Source of the DNA: Candidatus Muproteobacteria bacterium
Lineage (GTDB): Bacteria > Pseudomonadota > Gammaproteobacteria > Acidiferrobacterales > Sulfurifustaceae
Assembly (NCBI GenBank): GCA_027449605.1
Contig: DAIDLH010000045.1
Location: 1-62,010, forward strand
DNA length: 62,010 nt
Reading direction: 5' to 3'
The first letter of the stretch is position 1; each line of letters starts with the position of its first letter. Shown piece after piece: positions 51,421 to 61,600 of the stretch. The translations under genes were made by a program, and so were the position numbers. The notes beneath the pieces are model-generated. The model did no database searches. It saw only the letters and a program-made list of their open reading frames with translations, and was not told where the DNA came from.

Positions 51421-52908
51421 TTACCCGCGAACCGTCGGCTTTCTCGGCGGCGTCCGTTTGTCGCGCATGGCCTGCCGGTAAAGCCGCAGATATTCGGTGG
51501 CGCTGTGGCGCCAGCTGTAATCCTGGCGCATGCCGGCGAGCATCATCCGTTTCCATGCCGGTTTCTTTTGTTGCAGAACCAGCGCGCGGTCGATGGCGGC
51601 GAGCATCGCGCTGGCGCGCGCTTCCTCGAACACGATGCCGGTGGCGCTGCCGGTTTTAAGGCGTGCTTTCGTGGCGTCCGCCACGGTGTCGGCCAGTCCG
51701 CCGACGCGACGCACGATCGGGATCGTGCCGTAACGCTGGCTGTAGAGCTGGTTCAGTCCGCACGGCTCGAACCGCGACGGCATGAGGAACATGTCCGCGC
51801 CGGCCTCGATCATGTGCGCCAGGCGTTCGTCGTAGCCGATGCGCACCGCCAGGCGCTTCGCGTAACGCGCCGCCTGGGCGCGCAGCGCCTCTTCGTAACC
51901 GGCTTCGCCGCTGCCGAGCAGCACGAGCTGGATCGGACGGTGCATCAACCCCGGCAGCGTTTCGAGCACCAGGTCGATGCCTTTCTGGTGCACGAGTCTT
52001 CCGACCATGCCGATCAGCGGCGTTCCGGATTGTTCCGGAAGTCCGAATTCGCGTTGCAGCGCGAGTTTGTTGGCGAGTTTGTCCTGCAACCGGCGCGACG
52101 AATATCCTTTCTCGAGAAACGGATCTCGCGCCGGATTCCATTCCTTGTCGTCGATGCCGTTCAGAATGCCGGTCAGGCGGCCGGCGCGGTGACGCAGCAG
52201 GCCGTCCAGGCCGCAGCCGAACTCGGGCGTCCGGATTTCACGCGCGTAATTGGGGCTGACGGTGGTCAGGCGGTCCGCGTACACGAGTCCGCCCTTGATG
52301 AAAGACATCCAGCCGTGGAATTCCAGCGCCTCGTGCGACCAGAGCGCGGCGGGCAGACCGAGCGCCTCGAAGGTTTCGCGCGGAAACAGGCCCTGGTAAG
52401 CGAGGTTGTGGATGGTGAAGACGGTGGCGGGACGGATTTTTTCCATCGCCAGCCACGCGGGTACGAGCCCGGTCTGCCAATCGTGACAATGCACGACGTC
52501 CGGCCGCCATTTCATGTTGGCGCGCCCGAGCGCGATCCGCACCGCCACGTCGGCGAACAGCGCGTAACGCATGGCGTTGTCCGGCCAGGGACGGCCGCCG
52601 GCGTCGAGATACGGATGGCCGCGCCGGTCGTAGGCCGGCGGATAGTCCACGAACCAGACGATCAGCCCCGTGCCGGGAAGCCGCGCTTCCAGAATCCGTA
52701 CCGGCGCGCTCAGGTTTTCGATCGCGCAACGCGCCACGGTCTTGAGCTTGCCGGCGCGCGCCAGGGCGTCATGATAAGCCGGCAGCAGCAGGCGCACGTC
52801 GGCCCGCAACGATTGCAGCGCCGCCGGCAGGCTGCCGGCGACGTCGCCCAGCCCGCCGGTCTTGATCAGGGGGTGAGCTTCGCTCGCCACGAAAAGAATT
52901 TTCGGCAC
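51421..52908 (-). CDS. glgA: glycogen synthase (ADP-glucose)
   Basis: GlgA extends alpha-1,4-glucan with ADP-glucose (GT5). The 495-residue protein starts at GTG 52908 with PKILFVASEAHPLIKTGGLG; Lys16 in KTGG binds ADP-glucose. FTIHNLAYQG, HCHDWQTGLVPAWL and the GT-B motif MPSRFEPCGLNQLYSQRYGT are all present. The frame upstream to 53043 is not conserved and overlaps the glgC leader. It is divergent from glgC with a 129-base shared region, so both may be regulated together. Confidence 0.95.
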   Translation of the reverse strand: MPKILFVASEAHPLIKTGGLGDVAGSLPAALQSLRADVRLLLPAYHDALARAGKLKTVARCAIENLSAPVRILEARLPGTGLIVWFVDYPPAYDRRGHPYLDAGGRPWPDNAMRYALFADVAVRIALGRANMKWRPDVVHCHDWQTGLVPAWLAMEKIRPATVFTIHNLAYQGLFPRETFEALGLPAALWSHEALEFHGWMSFIKGGLVYADRLTTVSPNYAREIRTPEFGCGLDGLLRHRAGRLTGILNGIDDKEWNPARDPFLEKGYSSRRLQDKLANKLALQREFGLPEQSGTPLIGMVGRLVHQKGIDLVLETLPGLMHRPIQLVLLGSGEAGYEEALRAQAARYAKRLAVRIGYDERLAHMIEAGADMFLMPSRFEPCGLNQLYSQRYGTIPIVRRVGGLADTVADATKARLKTGSATGIVFEEARASAMLAAIDRALVLQQKKPAWKRMMLAGMRQDYSWRHSATEYLRLYRQAMRDKRTPPRKPTVRG

Positions 52909-53037
52909 GTTCGATCCGCTGTCGAGAAAGGATTTTGCAAAAGTCGCTAGTGTATTTGATTTCGCGGGGTTGTGGTAAATTCCCGGATGCCGGCATCGTA
53001 TTTTGTGCGCGTGCAGCGGATCAAAGGAGAGGTCGTC

Positions 53038-54306
53038 ATGCATCGAAACCTGGCGGAGCGCCGCATTTCACGGCTCACGCACGATACCCTGGCGCTGATT
53101 CTCGCCGGCGGCCGCGGCTCGCGGCTCAAGCAGCTCACGCTGTGGCGCGCCAAGCCCGCGGTTCCGTTCGGCGGCAAGTTCCGCATCATCGATTTCCCGC
53201 TGTCGAACTGCATGAACTCCGGCATCCGCCGCGTCGGCGTGCTGACGCAGTACAAGGCCCATTCCCTGATCCGGCACATTCAGAAAGGCTGGGGTTTCCT
53301 GCGCGGCGAGCTGGGCGAGTTCGTGGAACTGCTGCCGGCGCAGCAGCGCATCGAGACCTCGTGGTACACCGGCACCGCGGACGCGGTGTACCAGAACCTC
53401 GACATTTTGCGCAACCACAACCCGAGTTACGTGCTGATTCTCGCCGGCGATCACGTTTACAAGATGGACTACGGCGCGATGCTGGGTCATCACGCCAGCA
53501 GCGGCGCCGACGTCACGGTCGCCTGCGTCGAGGTGCCGGTCGAGCGCGCGCGTGAATTCGGCGTGATGGCGGTGAACGAGGAGGGACGCGTCATTCGTTT
53601 CCAGGAAAAGCCGGAATCGCCCGCGTCGCTGCCGGGCCGGCCCGACATGACGCTGGCGTCGATGGGAATTTACGTGTTCAACACCGGGTTCCTGTACGAA
53701 CAACTGATCCGCGACGCCGACACGCCGTACTCGCACCACGATTTCGGCAAGGACGTTATTCCTTCGATCATCGACAACTACCGCATCATGGCCTATCCCT
53801 ACCGCGACCCCGCCAGCGGCAAGCAGCCATACTGGCGCGACGTGGGCACCGTCGACGCCTTCTGGGAGGCCAATATCGAGCTCGTGGGCGTCACTCCCGA
53901 GCTCAACCTCTATGACAATGTCTGGCCGATCTGGACCTACCAGGAGCAGTTGCCGCCGGCCAAGTTCGTGTTCGACGACGACGATCGTCGCGGCATGGCG
54001 GTGGATTCGATGGTGTCGGGAGGCTGCATCATTTCCGGCTCCAAGGTGCGGCGGTCGCTGCTGTTCTCGAACGTGGTCGTACATTCGTTCTGTGAAATCA
54101 CCGACACCGTGATATTGCCCGACGTCGTCGTCAGCCGCCACTGCCGGTTGCAGCGCGCGCTCGTGGACAAGGGTTGCCGCATTCCCGACGGCATGGTCAT
54201 CGGCGAAGACGCGGAGCAGGACGCCAGGCGGTTCCACGTCACGCCGGGCGGCGTGGTGCTGGTGACGCCGGAGATGCTCGGCCAGGAACTGCATCATGCC
54301 CGGTGA
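53038..54306 (+). CDS. glgC: glucose-1-phosphate adenylyltransferase
   Basis: GlgC makes ADP-glucose from ATP and glucose-1-phosphate, the controlled step of glycogen synthesis. The 422-residue protein shows [20 protein letters not shown] (nucleotide site), [33 protein letters not shown], and a left-handed beta-helix C-terminal domain. ATG at 53038 follows AAAGGAGAGGTCGTC; the open frame upstream to 52972 is not conserved. It overlaps the GH57 gene by 11 bases. Confidence 0.96.
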   Translation: MHRNLAERRISRLTHDTLALILAGGRGSRLKQLTLWRAKPAVPFGGKFRIIDFPLSNCMNSGIRRVGVLTQYKAHSLIRHIQKGWGFLRGELGEFVELLPAQQRIETSWYTGTADAVYQNLDILRNHNPSYVLILAGDHVYKMDYGAMLGHHASSGADVTVACVEVPVERAREFGVMAVNEEGRVIRFQEKPESPASLPGRPDMTLASMGIYVFNTGFLYEQLIRDADTPYSHHDFGKDVIPSIIDNYRIMAYPYRDPASGKQPYWRDVGTVDAFWEANIELVGVTPELNLYDNVWPIWTYQEQLPPAKFVFDDDDRRGMAVDSMVSGGCIISGSKVRRSLLFSNVVVHSFCEITDTVILPDVVVSRHCRLQRALVDKGCRIPDGMVIGEDAEQDARRFHVTPGGVVLVTPEMLGQELHHAR

Positions 54307-56002
54307 CGTACGCCTGAAAGTGGTGCTGTGCTGGCACATGCACCAGCCGCAGTACCGCGACCTGCTGAGCGGAAGCTATCAGCTTCCCTGGGTTTATCTG
54401 CACGCGATCAAGGATTACGTGGACATGGCGGCGCATCTCGAGGCCGTGCCGCGGGCGCGCGCCGTGGTCAATTTCGCGCCGCTGCTGCTGGAGCAGATCG
54501 AGGACTACGCGCGCCAGGTCGAGGGCTTCCTGACCAACAGCCTCGCGATCCGCGATCCGCTGCTCGCGGCGCTGGTCAGCCCCACGCTGCCGCCGGCGGA
54601 AGAGGAACGGATGACGCTGATCAAGGCCTGCCTGCGCGCGAACGAAACGCGCATGATCGACCGCTATCCCGCGTACCGCAATCTCGCCGACGTGGCCGCC
54701 CTGCTCATGCCGCGCCCGGCGACGACGCACTACCTGAGCAACCAGTTTCTCGCCGACCTGCTGACGTGGTACCACCTCGCCTGGCTCGGCGAGACCGTGC
54801 GCCGCCACGACGCGCGCGTGCAGCGGCTGCTCGACAAGGGGTCCGGCTACACGCTGCACGACCGGCGCGAACTGCTGGCCGTGATCGGCGTACTGCTGTC
54901 GAACGTGATTTCCCGGTACCGCAAACTCGCCGAGCGCGGGCAGGTGGAGCTTTCGGTGACGCCGTACGCGCACCCGATCGTGCCGCTGCTGCTCGATTTC
55001 CAGTGCGCGCACGACGCCATGCCCGGCGCGCCGTTGCCGCTGCTGACGCAATATCCCGGCGGCGAGGAGCGCGCGCGCTGGCACATCCGCGAAGGCATCG
55101 AGACGTTCCGCCGGCATTTCGGTTTCGCGCCGGCGGGCTGCTGGCCGTCCGAGGGCGCCGTAAGCGCGGCGGCGCTGAAGCTGCTGGCGGAGGCGGGGTT
55201 TCGCTGGGCCGCGAGCGGCGAAAGCGTGCTGCGCAACAGCCTGATCAAATCCGGCCATGCCGATCACCACGTGAAGGAAGCCTGGTTGTATCGCCTTTAC
55301 TCGATGAAGGACAGCGGCATCCACTGCTTCTTCCGCGACGACGGACTGTCGGACCTGATCGGTTTCAATTACGCCACCTGGCACGGCGACGACGCCGTGA
55401 ACAATCTCGTGCACCATCTCGAGAATATCGCGCACTGCTGCCGCGCGCATCCGGAGCACGTGGTGTCGATCATCATGGACGGCGAAAACGCCTGGGAGCA
55501 CTATCCGGAAAACGCGTATCATTTTCTGCATGCGCTGTATCGCCGGCTCTCGGAACATCCGAAGCTCGAATTGACCACTTTCGCGAGGTGTCTCGAAACC
55601 GTGCCGGCGAAATCCCTGCGCGTCCTCTCCGCCGGCTCGTGGGTGTACGGGACCCTGTCCACCTGGATCGGCGAGGCGGACAAGAACCGCGGCTGGGACA
55701 TGCTCGGCGACGCCAAGCGCGCGTTCGACGCCGCCGCCGCGCGGCTCGGCCCGGAACAGCTCGACCGGGCGCGGCGCCAGCTCGCCGTGTGCGAGGGGTC
55801 GGACTGGTTCTGGTGGTTCGGCGGCGACAATCCGTCGGCCACGGTCGCCGATTTCGAGCGGCTGTACCGCCAGCACCTGACCAATCTCTATCAATTGATC
55901 GGAGCCGAGCCGCCGGAGTATCTCGCGCAGGTGTTCACGCGCGGCGGCGGGGCGCCGAAACACGGCGGCGCGATGCGCCCCGGCCAGATGTCCGCCGGAT
56001 GA
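54296..56002 (+). CDS. GH57 glycoside hydrolase, alpha-amylase-like
   Basis: The 568-residue cytosolic protein opens [20 protein letters not shown], the GH57 barrel start. CWPSEGAVS has the likely nucleophile Glu286 and [13 protein letters not shown] the acid Asp395. It resembles GH57 alpha-amylases found beside malQ and glgP, and differs from the branching-enzyme-like GH57 at 46986. It probably trims or debranches internal glucan. Overlaps: glgC stop by 11 bases, malQ start by four. Confidence 0.9.
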   Translation: MPGDVRLKVVLCWHMHQPQYRDLLSGSYQLPWVYLHAIKDYVDMAAHLEAVPRARAVVNFAPLLLEQIEDYARQVEGFLTNSLAIRDPLLAALVSPTLPPAEEERMTLIKACLRANETRMIDRYPAYRNLADVAALLMPRPATTHYLSNQFLADLLTWYHLAWLGETVRRHDARVQRLLDKGSGYTLHDRRELLAVIGVLLSNVISRYRKLAERGQVELSVTPYAHPIVPLLLDFQCAHDAMPGAPLPLLTQYPGGEERARWHIREGIETFRRHFGFAPAGCWPSEGAVSAAALKLLAEAGFRWAASGESVLRNSLIKSGHADHHVKEAWLYRLYSMKDSGIHCFFRDDGLSDLIGFNYATWHGDDAVNNLVHHLENIAHCCRAHPEHVVSIIMDGENAWEHYPENAYHFLHALYRRLSEHPKLELTTFARCLETVPAKSLRVLSAGSWVYGTLSTWIGEADKNRGWDMLGDAKRAFDAAAARLGPEQLDRARRQLAVCEGSDWFWWFGGDNPSATVADFERLYRQHLTNLYQLIGAEPPEYLAQVFTRGGGAPKHGGAMRPGQMSAG

Positions 56003-57465
56003 TTCCCGCCGTGCTCGAACGGCGGCGCGCCGGGGTGTTGCTGCCGCTGTTTTCTCTCCCCGGCGGCGGCCTGGGCCAGGACGCGCTGCGTTTCGTCGAT
56101 TTCCTCGCGCAGTGCGGGTTCGGCGTGTGGCAGATGCTGCCGCTCGGTCCGACGCACGGCGACGGCTCGCCTTATCACTGTCTCTCCGCGCACGCGGGCA
56201 ATCCCGACTTCATCAGCCTCGACCGCCTGGCGCAGACCGGCTGGCTGCCGTCGCTGCCGCCGGTCGACGATGCCGAACGGCGCGGATTTCGCCGCCGTTG
56301 TTTCGAGACCGCGCGACGCCTGTTCGAGGAACGCGCGGACGACGCCGAACGCGGACGGTTCGCCGCCTTCGTGGCGGCCGAGGCGCGCTGGCTCGAGGAC
56401 TACGCTCTGTTTCGCGCGCTGCGCTGGCGACTCAACGACGAGCCGTGGTGGCGCTGGCCGGTGGAACTGCGCGATCGCGATACCGACGCGCTCGCCCAGG
56501 CGCGCGCGAATCTCGCCGGCGAAATCGCGCTGGTGCGTTTCGAGCAGTACATGTTCGCGCACCAGTGGCGCGAGCTGAGGGATCACGCGCGGATGCGCGG
56601 CGTATTGCTTTTCGGCGACATGCCGATTTTCGTCGCGCACGACAGCGCCGATGTCTGGGCGCGGCGCGAATGCTTCAAGCTCGACGAAGCGGGCCAGCCG
56701 CTTGTGGTGGCCGGCGTGCCGCCGGATTATTTCTCGGCCACGGGGCAACGCTGGGGAAATCCGCTGTACCGCTGGGAGCGCATGCAGGCGGACGGGTTTC
56801 GCTGGTGGCTCGAGCGCATGACCACCGAGTTCCGGCGCTTCGATCTGCTGCGCGTGGATCACTTTCGCGGCTTCGAGGCCTGCTGGGAGATTCCGGCCGC
56901 CGAACAGACCGCCGTGCGCGGCCATTGGGTCAAGGCGGCGGGCGACGCGTTATTCGAGGCGATGAAAACGCATTTCGGCGTCCTGCCGCTGGCGGCCGAG
57001 GACCTCGGCGTGATCACGCCGGAGGTGTACGCGTTGCGCGACAAGTACGGTTTGCCCGGCATGAAAATCCTGCAATTCGCCTTCGACAGCGGCGCGGACA
57101 ATCCGTACCTGCCGCACAATCACGAATCCGCCAGCGTGGTTTACACCGGCACGCACGACAACGACACCACGCTTGCCTGGTTCGAGAACCTCGCGGCGGA
57201 AACGCAACTGCGCGTCGTGGAATATCTCGGTTACCCGCACGAGCCGATGCCGTGGCCGTTGATCCGCGCCGCGCTGGCGTCGGTGTCGCGACTGGCGATC
57301 CTGCCGATGCAGGACCTGCTCGGACTCGGACGCGGACAGCGCACGAACACGCCGGGCACGACCGAAGGGAACTGGAGCTGGCGTTTTTCCTGGGAGCAGA
57401 TTTCGCCGGGTCTTTGCGAGCGTCTGCGGCGAATGATGCGGATGTACGGGAGGGAAATCAGTTAA
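55999..57465 (+). CDS. malQ: 4-alpha-glucanotransferase
   Basis: MalQ (GH77) transfers glucan chains between maltooligosaccharides, releasing glucose. The 488-residue protein shows GVLLPLFSLPGGG, then FVDFLAQCGFGVWQMLPLGP, DMPIFVAHDSADVW, RVDHFRGFEACWEIP (nucleophile Asp), LAAEDLGVITPEVYAL (acid Glu) and GTHDNDTT. Start ATG at 55999 overlaps the GH57 stop. The open frame continues upstream to 54328 without stops, but that part is the GH57 gene read in another frame. Confidence 0.95.
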   Translation: MIPAVLERRRAGVLLPLFSLPGGGLGQDALRFVDFLAQCGFGVWQMLPLGPTHGDGSPYHCLSAHAGNPDFISLDRLAQTGWLPSLPPVDDAERRGFRRRCFETARRLFEERADDAERGRFAAFVAAEARWLEDYALFRALRWRLNDEPWWRWPVELRDRDTDALAQARANLAGEIALVRFEQYMFAHQWRELRDHARMRGVLLFGDMPIFVAHDSADVWARRECFKLDEAGQPLVVAGVPPDYFSATGQRWGNPLYRWERMQADGFRWWLERMTTEFRRFDLLRVDHFRGFEACWEIPAAEQTAVRGHWVKAAGDALFEAMKTHFGVLPLAAEDLGVITPEVYALRDKYGLPGMKILQFAFDSGADNPYLPHNHESASVVYTGTHDNDTTLAWFENLAAETQLRVVEYLGYPHEPMPWPLIRAALASVSRLAILPMQDLLGLGRGQRTNTPGTTEGNWSWRFSWEQISPGLCERLRRMMRMYGREIS

Positions 57466-57466
57466 A

Positions 57467-57671
57467 AGTGAAAAGTTAGCAGGGTGTTGATAAACGGTTC
57501 GTCACACCGGCGAAAGCCGGTGTCCAGAATATTAGAACCCATGAAATCAGTAATATGCTGGATTCCGGCTTCCGCCGGAATGACAGGTTCTGATGTTTTT
57601 CAGACTTTATCAACACCCTGTTAGGGCTCAGAGGCTTTCCATTTTTCACTTTGCACTCTTAACTTTTCACT
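57467..57671. repeat. outer inverted repeat around MITE-like element
   Basis: AGTGAAAAGTTA (57467-57478) and its exact complement TAACTTTTCACT (57660-57671) flank the MITE-like element and its TTAG duplication. They begin just after the malQ stop and end just before the glgP stop, so they may have formed a bidirectional terminator before the insertion. Confidence 0.6.
57480..57620. mobile_element. 141-bp MITE-like element with TTAG duplication
   Basis: Terminal inverted repeats CAGGGTGTTGATAAA (57480-57494) and TTTATCAACACCCTG (57606-57620) are perfect over 15 bases. TTAG lies on both sides (57476-57479 and 57621-57624), a likely target duplication. The interior holds CACCGGCGAAAGCCGGTGTC and CTGGATTCCGGCTTCCGCCG, hairpin units common in proteobacterial intergenic repeats. 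There is no coding capacity. A transposase acting in trans is implied; none is in the window. Confidence 0.75.
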
Positions 57672-57675
57672 GATT

Positions 57676-60234
57676 TTACAGCCAGATCATGTATCCCGAC
57701 TCGAAGCGGTGCGACAGGGCCGGATGGAACGGGAACATGCGTATCTTGTAGTACTGCAGGCCCGGCAGCCGCGGGTAGAGATCGAGCTTGAACAGCGTCT
57801 CGCCCGATTCGTTCTGCGATTCCACGGCGAAGACGTGGCTGTCGAGGCGGATGAACTCGCCGCTGTCGGCTTCGTGCCCCACGAGGCATTCGACCAGGAC
57901 GTCCTCCGGATGCAGGTTGCCGAGGCGCGCGGCCACGCGCAGCGAGAATATCTGGCCGGCGCGGATTTCCGATGGTCCGCCGTCAAGGCGTCGCAGGCCG
58001 ACGCTCGACCAGCTCTGGTCGAGGCGCTTGCGCCACTCGGCGACTTCCCGCGCGCGTGCGTGGTTGTTGCCCATCATCATGAGGCGCTGGCGTTTCGCGG
58101 GCGCGTAATATTTTCGCACGTAGTCCATGACCATGCGCTGGGCGTTGAATCGCGGAATCAGCGATTTCATGGAACTCTTCGATTTTTTGACCCAGCCGTC
58201 CGAGTAGCCGTGACCGTTGCGCGCGTAGTAGAGCGGAATCACCTGTTTTTCGAGGATGTCGAGCAGTTCCTGCGCTTCCTCGCGGTCGCGGTAGACGCTG
58301 TCGTACTGCGGACCGTGCGGCGTGATCGCCCAGCCGTTGTCGCCGTTGTAGCCCTCGCCCCACCAGCCGTCGAGCACGCTCAGGTTGATCACGCCGTTGA
58401 TGCCGGCCTTCTCGCCCGAGGTGCCGCTCGCTTCCAGCGGATATTCCGGCGTGTTCAGCCACACGTCGACGCTGGTCACGAGCTTGCGCGCCAGCGCCAT
58501 GTCGTAGCCTTCGAGCAGGATGATCTTGCCCTCGAACTCCGAGCGGCGCGAATATTCGTGGATCACCTGGATCAGGTGCTGCGCCGGCAGGTCGTGCGGA
58601 TGCGCCTTGCCGGCGACGATCAGCAGCACGCGGCGCTTCGGGTCGTTGAACAGCCGCGCCAGCCGCGCCGGATCGGAGAACAGCAGCGTGGCGCGCTTGT
58701 AGGTCGCGAAGCGGCGCGCGAAGCCGAGCGTCAGCACGTCGGCGTCCTGCGGCCGGAGGTACTGCGTATAGCGCTCGATCAGCGCCTCGCTGGTGACGTT
58801 GCGGTGATGCTGCAGGATCACGCGGCGCCGGACTTCATCGAGCATTTCCGACTTCAGCGACTGGCGCAGGCTCCAGAAGCTGTGATCGGGTATTTCGTCG
58901 ATGTGTTTCCAGAATTCATCGCTGAGCAGTTCGTTGCGCCAGCCGCTGCCGAAGCGCATGTCGAACAGGTTGGTCCATTCGCGCGCCAGGAACGTCGGCA
59001 CGTGCACGCCGTTGGTGATGTGTCCCATCGGATTTTCCTCCGGCGGGATCTGCGGCCAGACGAAAGCGGCCATGCGCGAGGCCACCTCGCCGTGGATGCG
59101 CGACACGCCGTTGCGGAATCGCGAGCCGCGCAGCGCGAGCGCGGTCTGGTTGAATCCGCCCTGGCTGCTCGGGCTCGATCCGAGGCCGAGGAACTGGCTC
59201 ATGTCGATGCCGAGCTGTTTCGCGAAATCGGAGAAGTAGGTCGCCATCATGTGATGGTCGAAAATGTCGTGACCGGCCGGCACCGGCGTGTGGGTCGTGA
59301 AGATGGTGTTGGCGGCGACGAACTCGAAGGCGCTGTCGAAGTCCAGGCCCTGGGCGACGCGCTCGCGGCAGCGCTCGATCACCATGAACGCGGCGTGCCC
59401 TTCGTTGATGTGCCACACCGTCGGCTCGAGCCCCACGGCGTGCAGCGCGCGCACGCCGCCGATGCCGAGCACGATCTCCTGCTGGATGCGCGTGTTGTTG
59501 TCGCCGCCGTAGAGCTGGTGGGTGATGCGGCGGTCGGCCTCGGCGTTTTCCGGCAGATCGCTGTCCAGCAGATACAGGGCGATATGACCCGCCTTGGCCT
59601 TCCACACCTTGAGCATGACGCTCCGGCCGGGCAGGTCGACCTGCACGTGGATTTCCTGGCCGTCGGCGCCGGTGGCCGGCTGGATCGGCAGGTCGCCGAA
59701 GTGCTTCGGCGTGTAATGCGCCACCTGGTTGCCGCGCGCGTCGATCGTCTGGGTGAAATAGCCCTGGCGGTACAGCATGCCGACCGCGACGAAGGGGATG
59801 TTCAGGTCGCTGGCCGCCTTGCAGTGGTCGCCGGCGAGAATGCCGAGACCGCCCGAGTAGATCTGGAAGCTTTCATGGAAGCCGAACTCGGCGCAGAAGT
59901 AGGCGACCAGGTCCTCGTTCGGATCGAGATGCTGGAGAATGTCGGCCTGGGCGCGCTCCTGATTATAGGTGTCGTAGCCCGACAGCACGCGGTTGTAATC
60001 CTCCATGAACACCCGGTCTTCGGCGGCCTCGTTCAGCCGCTTTTGCGCCACCCGGCGCAGGAATACCTTGGGGTTGTGGCCGCAGGTCTCCCACAGCTCG
60101 CGGTCGAGGCGGAAGAACAGTCCGCGCACTTCGCGGTCCCAGCTGTACAGCAGGTCGTTGGCCAGTTCCTGGAGGCGCTTCAGGCGCGCCGGGATGACGG
60201 GCTGGACTTCGAGCGAGTAACGTGTGCCGGGCAT
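57676..60234 (-). CDS. glgP: alpha-glucan phosphorylase
   Basis: GlgP (GT35) releases glucose-1-phosphate from glycogen. The 852-residue protein belongs to the shorter-domain alpha-glucan phosphorylase family: NDLLYSWDREVRGLFFRLDR at the N terminus, YFCAEFGFHESFQIYSGGLG near residue 112, and HINEGHAAFMVIERCRE. The PLP site is EASGTSGEKAGINGV near residue 605. The E in SGEK is usually M. It converges on malQ across the MITE-like element. Confidence 0.95.
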   Translation of the reverse strand: MPGTRYSLEVQPVIPARLKRLQELANDLLYSWDREVRGLFFRLDRELWETCGHNPKVFLRRVAQKRLNEAAEDRVFMEDYNRVLSGYDTYNQERAQADILQHLDPNEDLVAYFCAEFGFHESFQIYSGGLGILAGDHCKAASDLNIPFVAVGMLYRQGYFTQTIDARGNQVAHYTPKHFGDLPIQPATGADGQEIHVQVDLPGRSVMLKVWKAKAGHIALYLLDSDLPENAEADRRITHQLYGGDNNTRIQQEIVLGIGGVRALHAVGLEPTVWHINEGHAAFMVIERCRERVAQGLDFDSAFEFVAANTIFTTHTPVPAGHDIFDHHMMATYFSDFAKQLGIDMSQFLGLGSSPSSQGGFNQTALALRGSRFRNGVSRIHGEVASRMAAFVWPQIPPEENPMGHITNGVHVPTFLAREWTNLFDMRFGSGWRNELLSDEFWKHIDEIPDHSFWSLRQSLKSEMLDEVRRRVILQHHRNVTSEALIERYTQYLRPQDADVLTLGFARRFATYKRATLLFSDPARLARLFNDPKRRVLLIVAGKAHPHDLPAQHLIQVIHEYSRRSEFEGKIILLEGYDMALARKLVTSVDVWLNTPEYPLEASGTSGEKAGINGVINLSVLDGWWGEGYNGDNGWAITPHGPQYDSVYRDREEAQELLDILEKQVIPLYYARNGHGYSDGWVKKSKSSMKSLIPRFNAQRMVMDYVRKYYAPAKRQRLMMMGNNHARAREVAEWRKRLDQSWSSVGLRRLDGGPSEIRAGQIFSLRVAARLGNLHPEDVLVECLVGHEADSGEFIRLDSHVFAVESQNESGETLFKLDLYPRLPGLQYYKIRMFPFHPALSHRFESGYMIWL

Positions 60235-60329
60235 GATTTTTTTCCGATCCGAGGCTATCTCTGGCTACATAGTATAGTATGCCGGCCGTTCAGGGCGGCT
60301 CCGCGCCGTTCGCGGTAAATGGCCAGGGC

Positions 60330-61400
60330 ATGCGTAAATCCGATTTTCATTATTCCCTTCCCCCGGAACTGATCGCGCAATATCCGGCATCGCCGCGCAG
60401 CGCCAGCCGTTTGCTGGCGCTCGACGGGGCGAACGGCGACTTGCGCGACCTGCGTTTCACCGATCTGCCCGCGCTGTTGCGGGCCGGCGATCTGCTGGTG
60501 TTCAACGACACGCGCGTGATTCCCGCGCGCCTGTTCGGCCGGAAGGACAGCGGCGGGCGCATCGAAGTTCTGGTCGAGCGTATTCTGGATGCTCATCGTG
60601 TGCTGGCCCAAGTGCGCGCGAGTAAACCGCCGAAGCCGGAACAAAAACTGTCTCTGGAAGGGGATGTTACCATGACCGTGCAGCGGCGCGAGGGTGAATT
60701 TTACGTTCTGACATTTGATCCGGACGAGCCGGTGACGGAAATTCTCGAACGCATCGGTCATGTTCCGCTGCCGCCCTACATCGATCGCGCGGACAATGAC
60801 GCCGATGGCGAACGTTATCAAACGGTGTACGCGCACCATCCTGGTGCAGTGGCGGCGCCGACCGCCGGTTTGCATTTCGACGATGCCATGCTCGCGCTGC
60901 TCAAGCAAAAAGGCGTGGAATGCGCTTTTATCACTCTGCATGTCGGCGCCGGCACGTTTCAGCCGATCCGCGCCGACGACGTCCGTGAGCATCGCATGCA
61001 CGCGGAATACCTCAGCGTGCCGGCCGCGACCTGCGACGGGATTCTGGAGGCAAAGAAGGAGGGGCGGCGCGTCGTGGCCGTGGGCACCACCGTGGTGCGC
61101 GCACTCGAAACCGCCGCACGAAACGGGAGCATCGCGCCTTACGACGGCGAGACGGACATTTTCATCCATCCGGGTTACCGCTTCCGGGTCGTGGACGCAC
61201 TGCTGACCAATTTTCACCTGCCGGAATCGACGCTGCTGATGCTGGTGTGCGCCTTCGGCGGCACGGAAAATGTGCTCAATGCCTACCACCACGCGGTGGA
61301 GCAAGAGTACCGCTTCTACAGTTACGGGGACGCGATGTTCGTCACGCGCCAGGGAAGTCCTGAAGAATTTCCCATTCGTGCTGAGCTTGTCGAAGCATGA
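60330..61400 (+). CDS. queA: S-adenosylmethionine:tRNA ribosyltransferase-isomerase
   Basis: QueA adds the ribosyl part of SAM to preQ1 at tRNA position 34, forming epoxyqueuosine. The 356-residue protein shows [20 protein letters not shown], then [40 protein letters not shown] and [20 protein letters not shown]. Homologues end near GDAMFVTR. Here ~14 more residues ([16 protein letters not shown]) come from a palindromic repeat at the 3' end. ATG at 60330 follows CCAGGGC; a frame to 60279 is less likely. Confidence 0.94.
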   Translation: MRKSDFHYSLPPELIAQYPASPRSASRLLALDGANGDLRDLRFTDLPALLRAGDLLVFNDTRVIPARLFGRKDSGGRIEVLVERILDAHRVLAQVRASKPPKPEQKLSLEGDVTMTVQRREGEFYVLTFDPDEPVTEILERIGHVPLPPYIDRADNDADGERYQTVYAHHPGAVAAPTAGLHFDDAMLALLKQKGVECAFITLHVGAGTFQPIRADDVREHRMHAEYLSVPAATCDGILEAKKEGRRVVAVGTTVVRALETAARNGSIAPYDGETDIFIHPGYRFRVVDALLTNFHLPESTLLMLVCAFGGTENVLNAYHHAVEQEYRFYSYGDAMFVTRQGSPEEFPIRAELVEA

Positions 61401-61525
61401 ACGGGAAACCCGTTGCTTACGCTCGAATCCGTTCCCGTTCGACAGGCCTGTCCTGAGCGAGCCGTTCGGTCTTCGACAAGCTCAGACCGAACGGAGAGTC
61501 GAAGGGCTCAGGGCGAACGGATTCG
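61375..61525. repeat. cluster of imperfect palindromic repeats at queA 3' end
   Basis: The units GTGCTGAGCTTGTCGAAGCA (61379-61398), a GTTCGACAGGCCTGTCCTGA-like unit (61438-61457) and CTTCGACAAGCTCAGACCGA (61472-61491) are inverted or degenerate copies of one motif, and GTCGAAGGGCTCAGGGCGAA continues it. They are of the dispersed TTCGACAAGCTCAG type seen in many proteobacterial intergenic regions. One unit forms the queA stop region. Confidence 0.65.
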
Positions 61526-61533
61526 AGTCGAGA

Positions 61534-61600
61534 CGTAGGGTGGGCATTGCCCACCATCGGACGGAAACGGAGTTACTGGCGGTGGGCGATACCCGTCCTG
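61534..61600. repeat. second GTAGGGT-type palindrome
   Basis: GTAGGGTGGGCATTGCCCAC at the left and GGTGGGCGATACCCGTCC at about 61581-61598 form an imperfect inverted repeat. It resembles the element at 30513-30569 and overlaps the 3' end of the minus-strand gene at the right edge. Confidence 0.5.

Noticed and set aside
54328-55998. An uninterrupted plus-strand frame of ~1670 bases in front of malQ, making an apparent 1045-residue protein
   Set aside because: It overlaps the GH57 gene in another frame, is Arg/Ala/Gly-rich as expected of a GC-rich shadow, and matches no domain. malQ has a clear start at 55999.
57709-60318. 869-residue plus-strand open frame opposite glgP
   Set aside because: It is the antisense of glgP with shadow composition (many Arg, Ala, Val, His), and no domain is visible.
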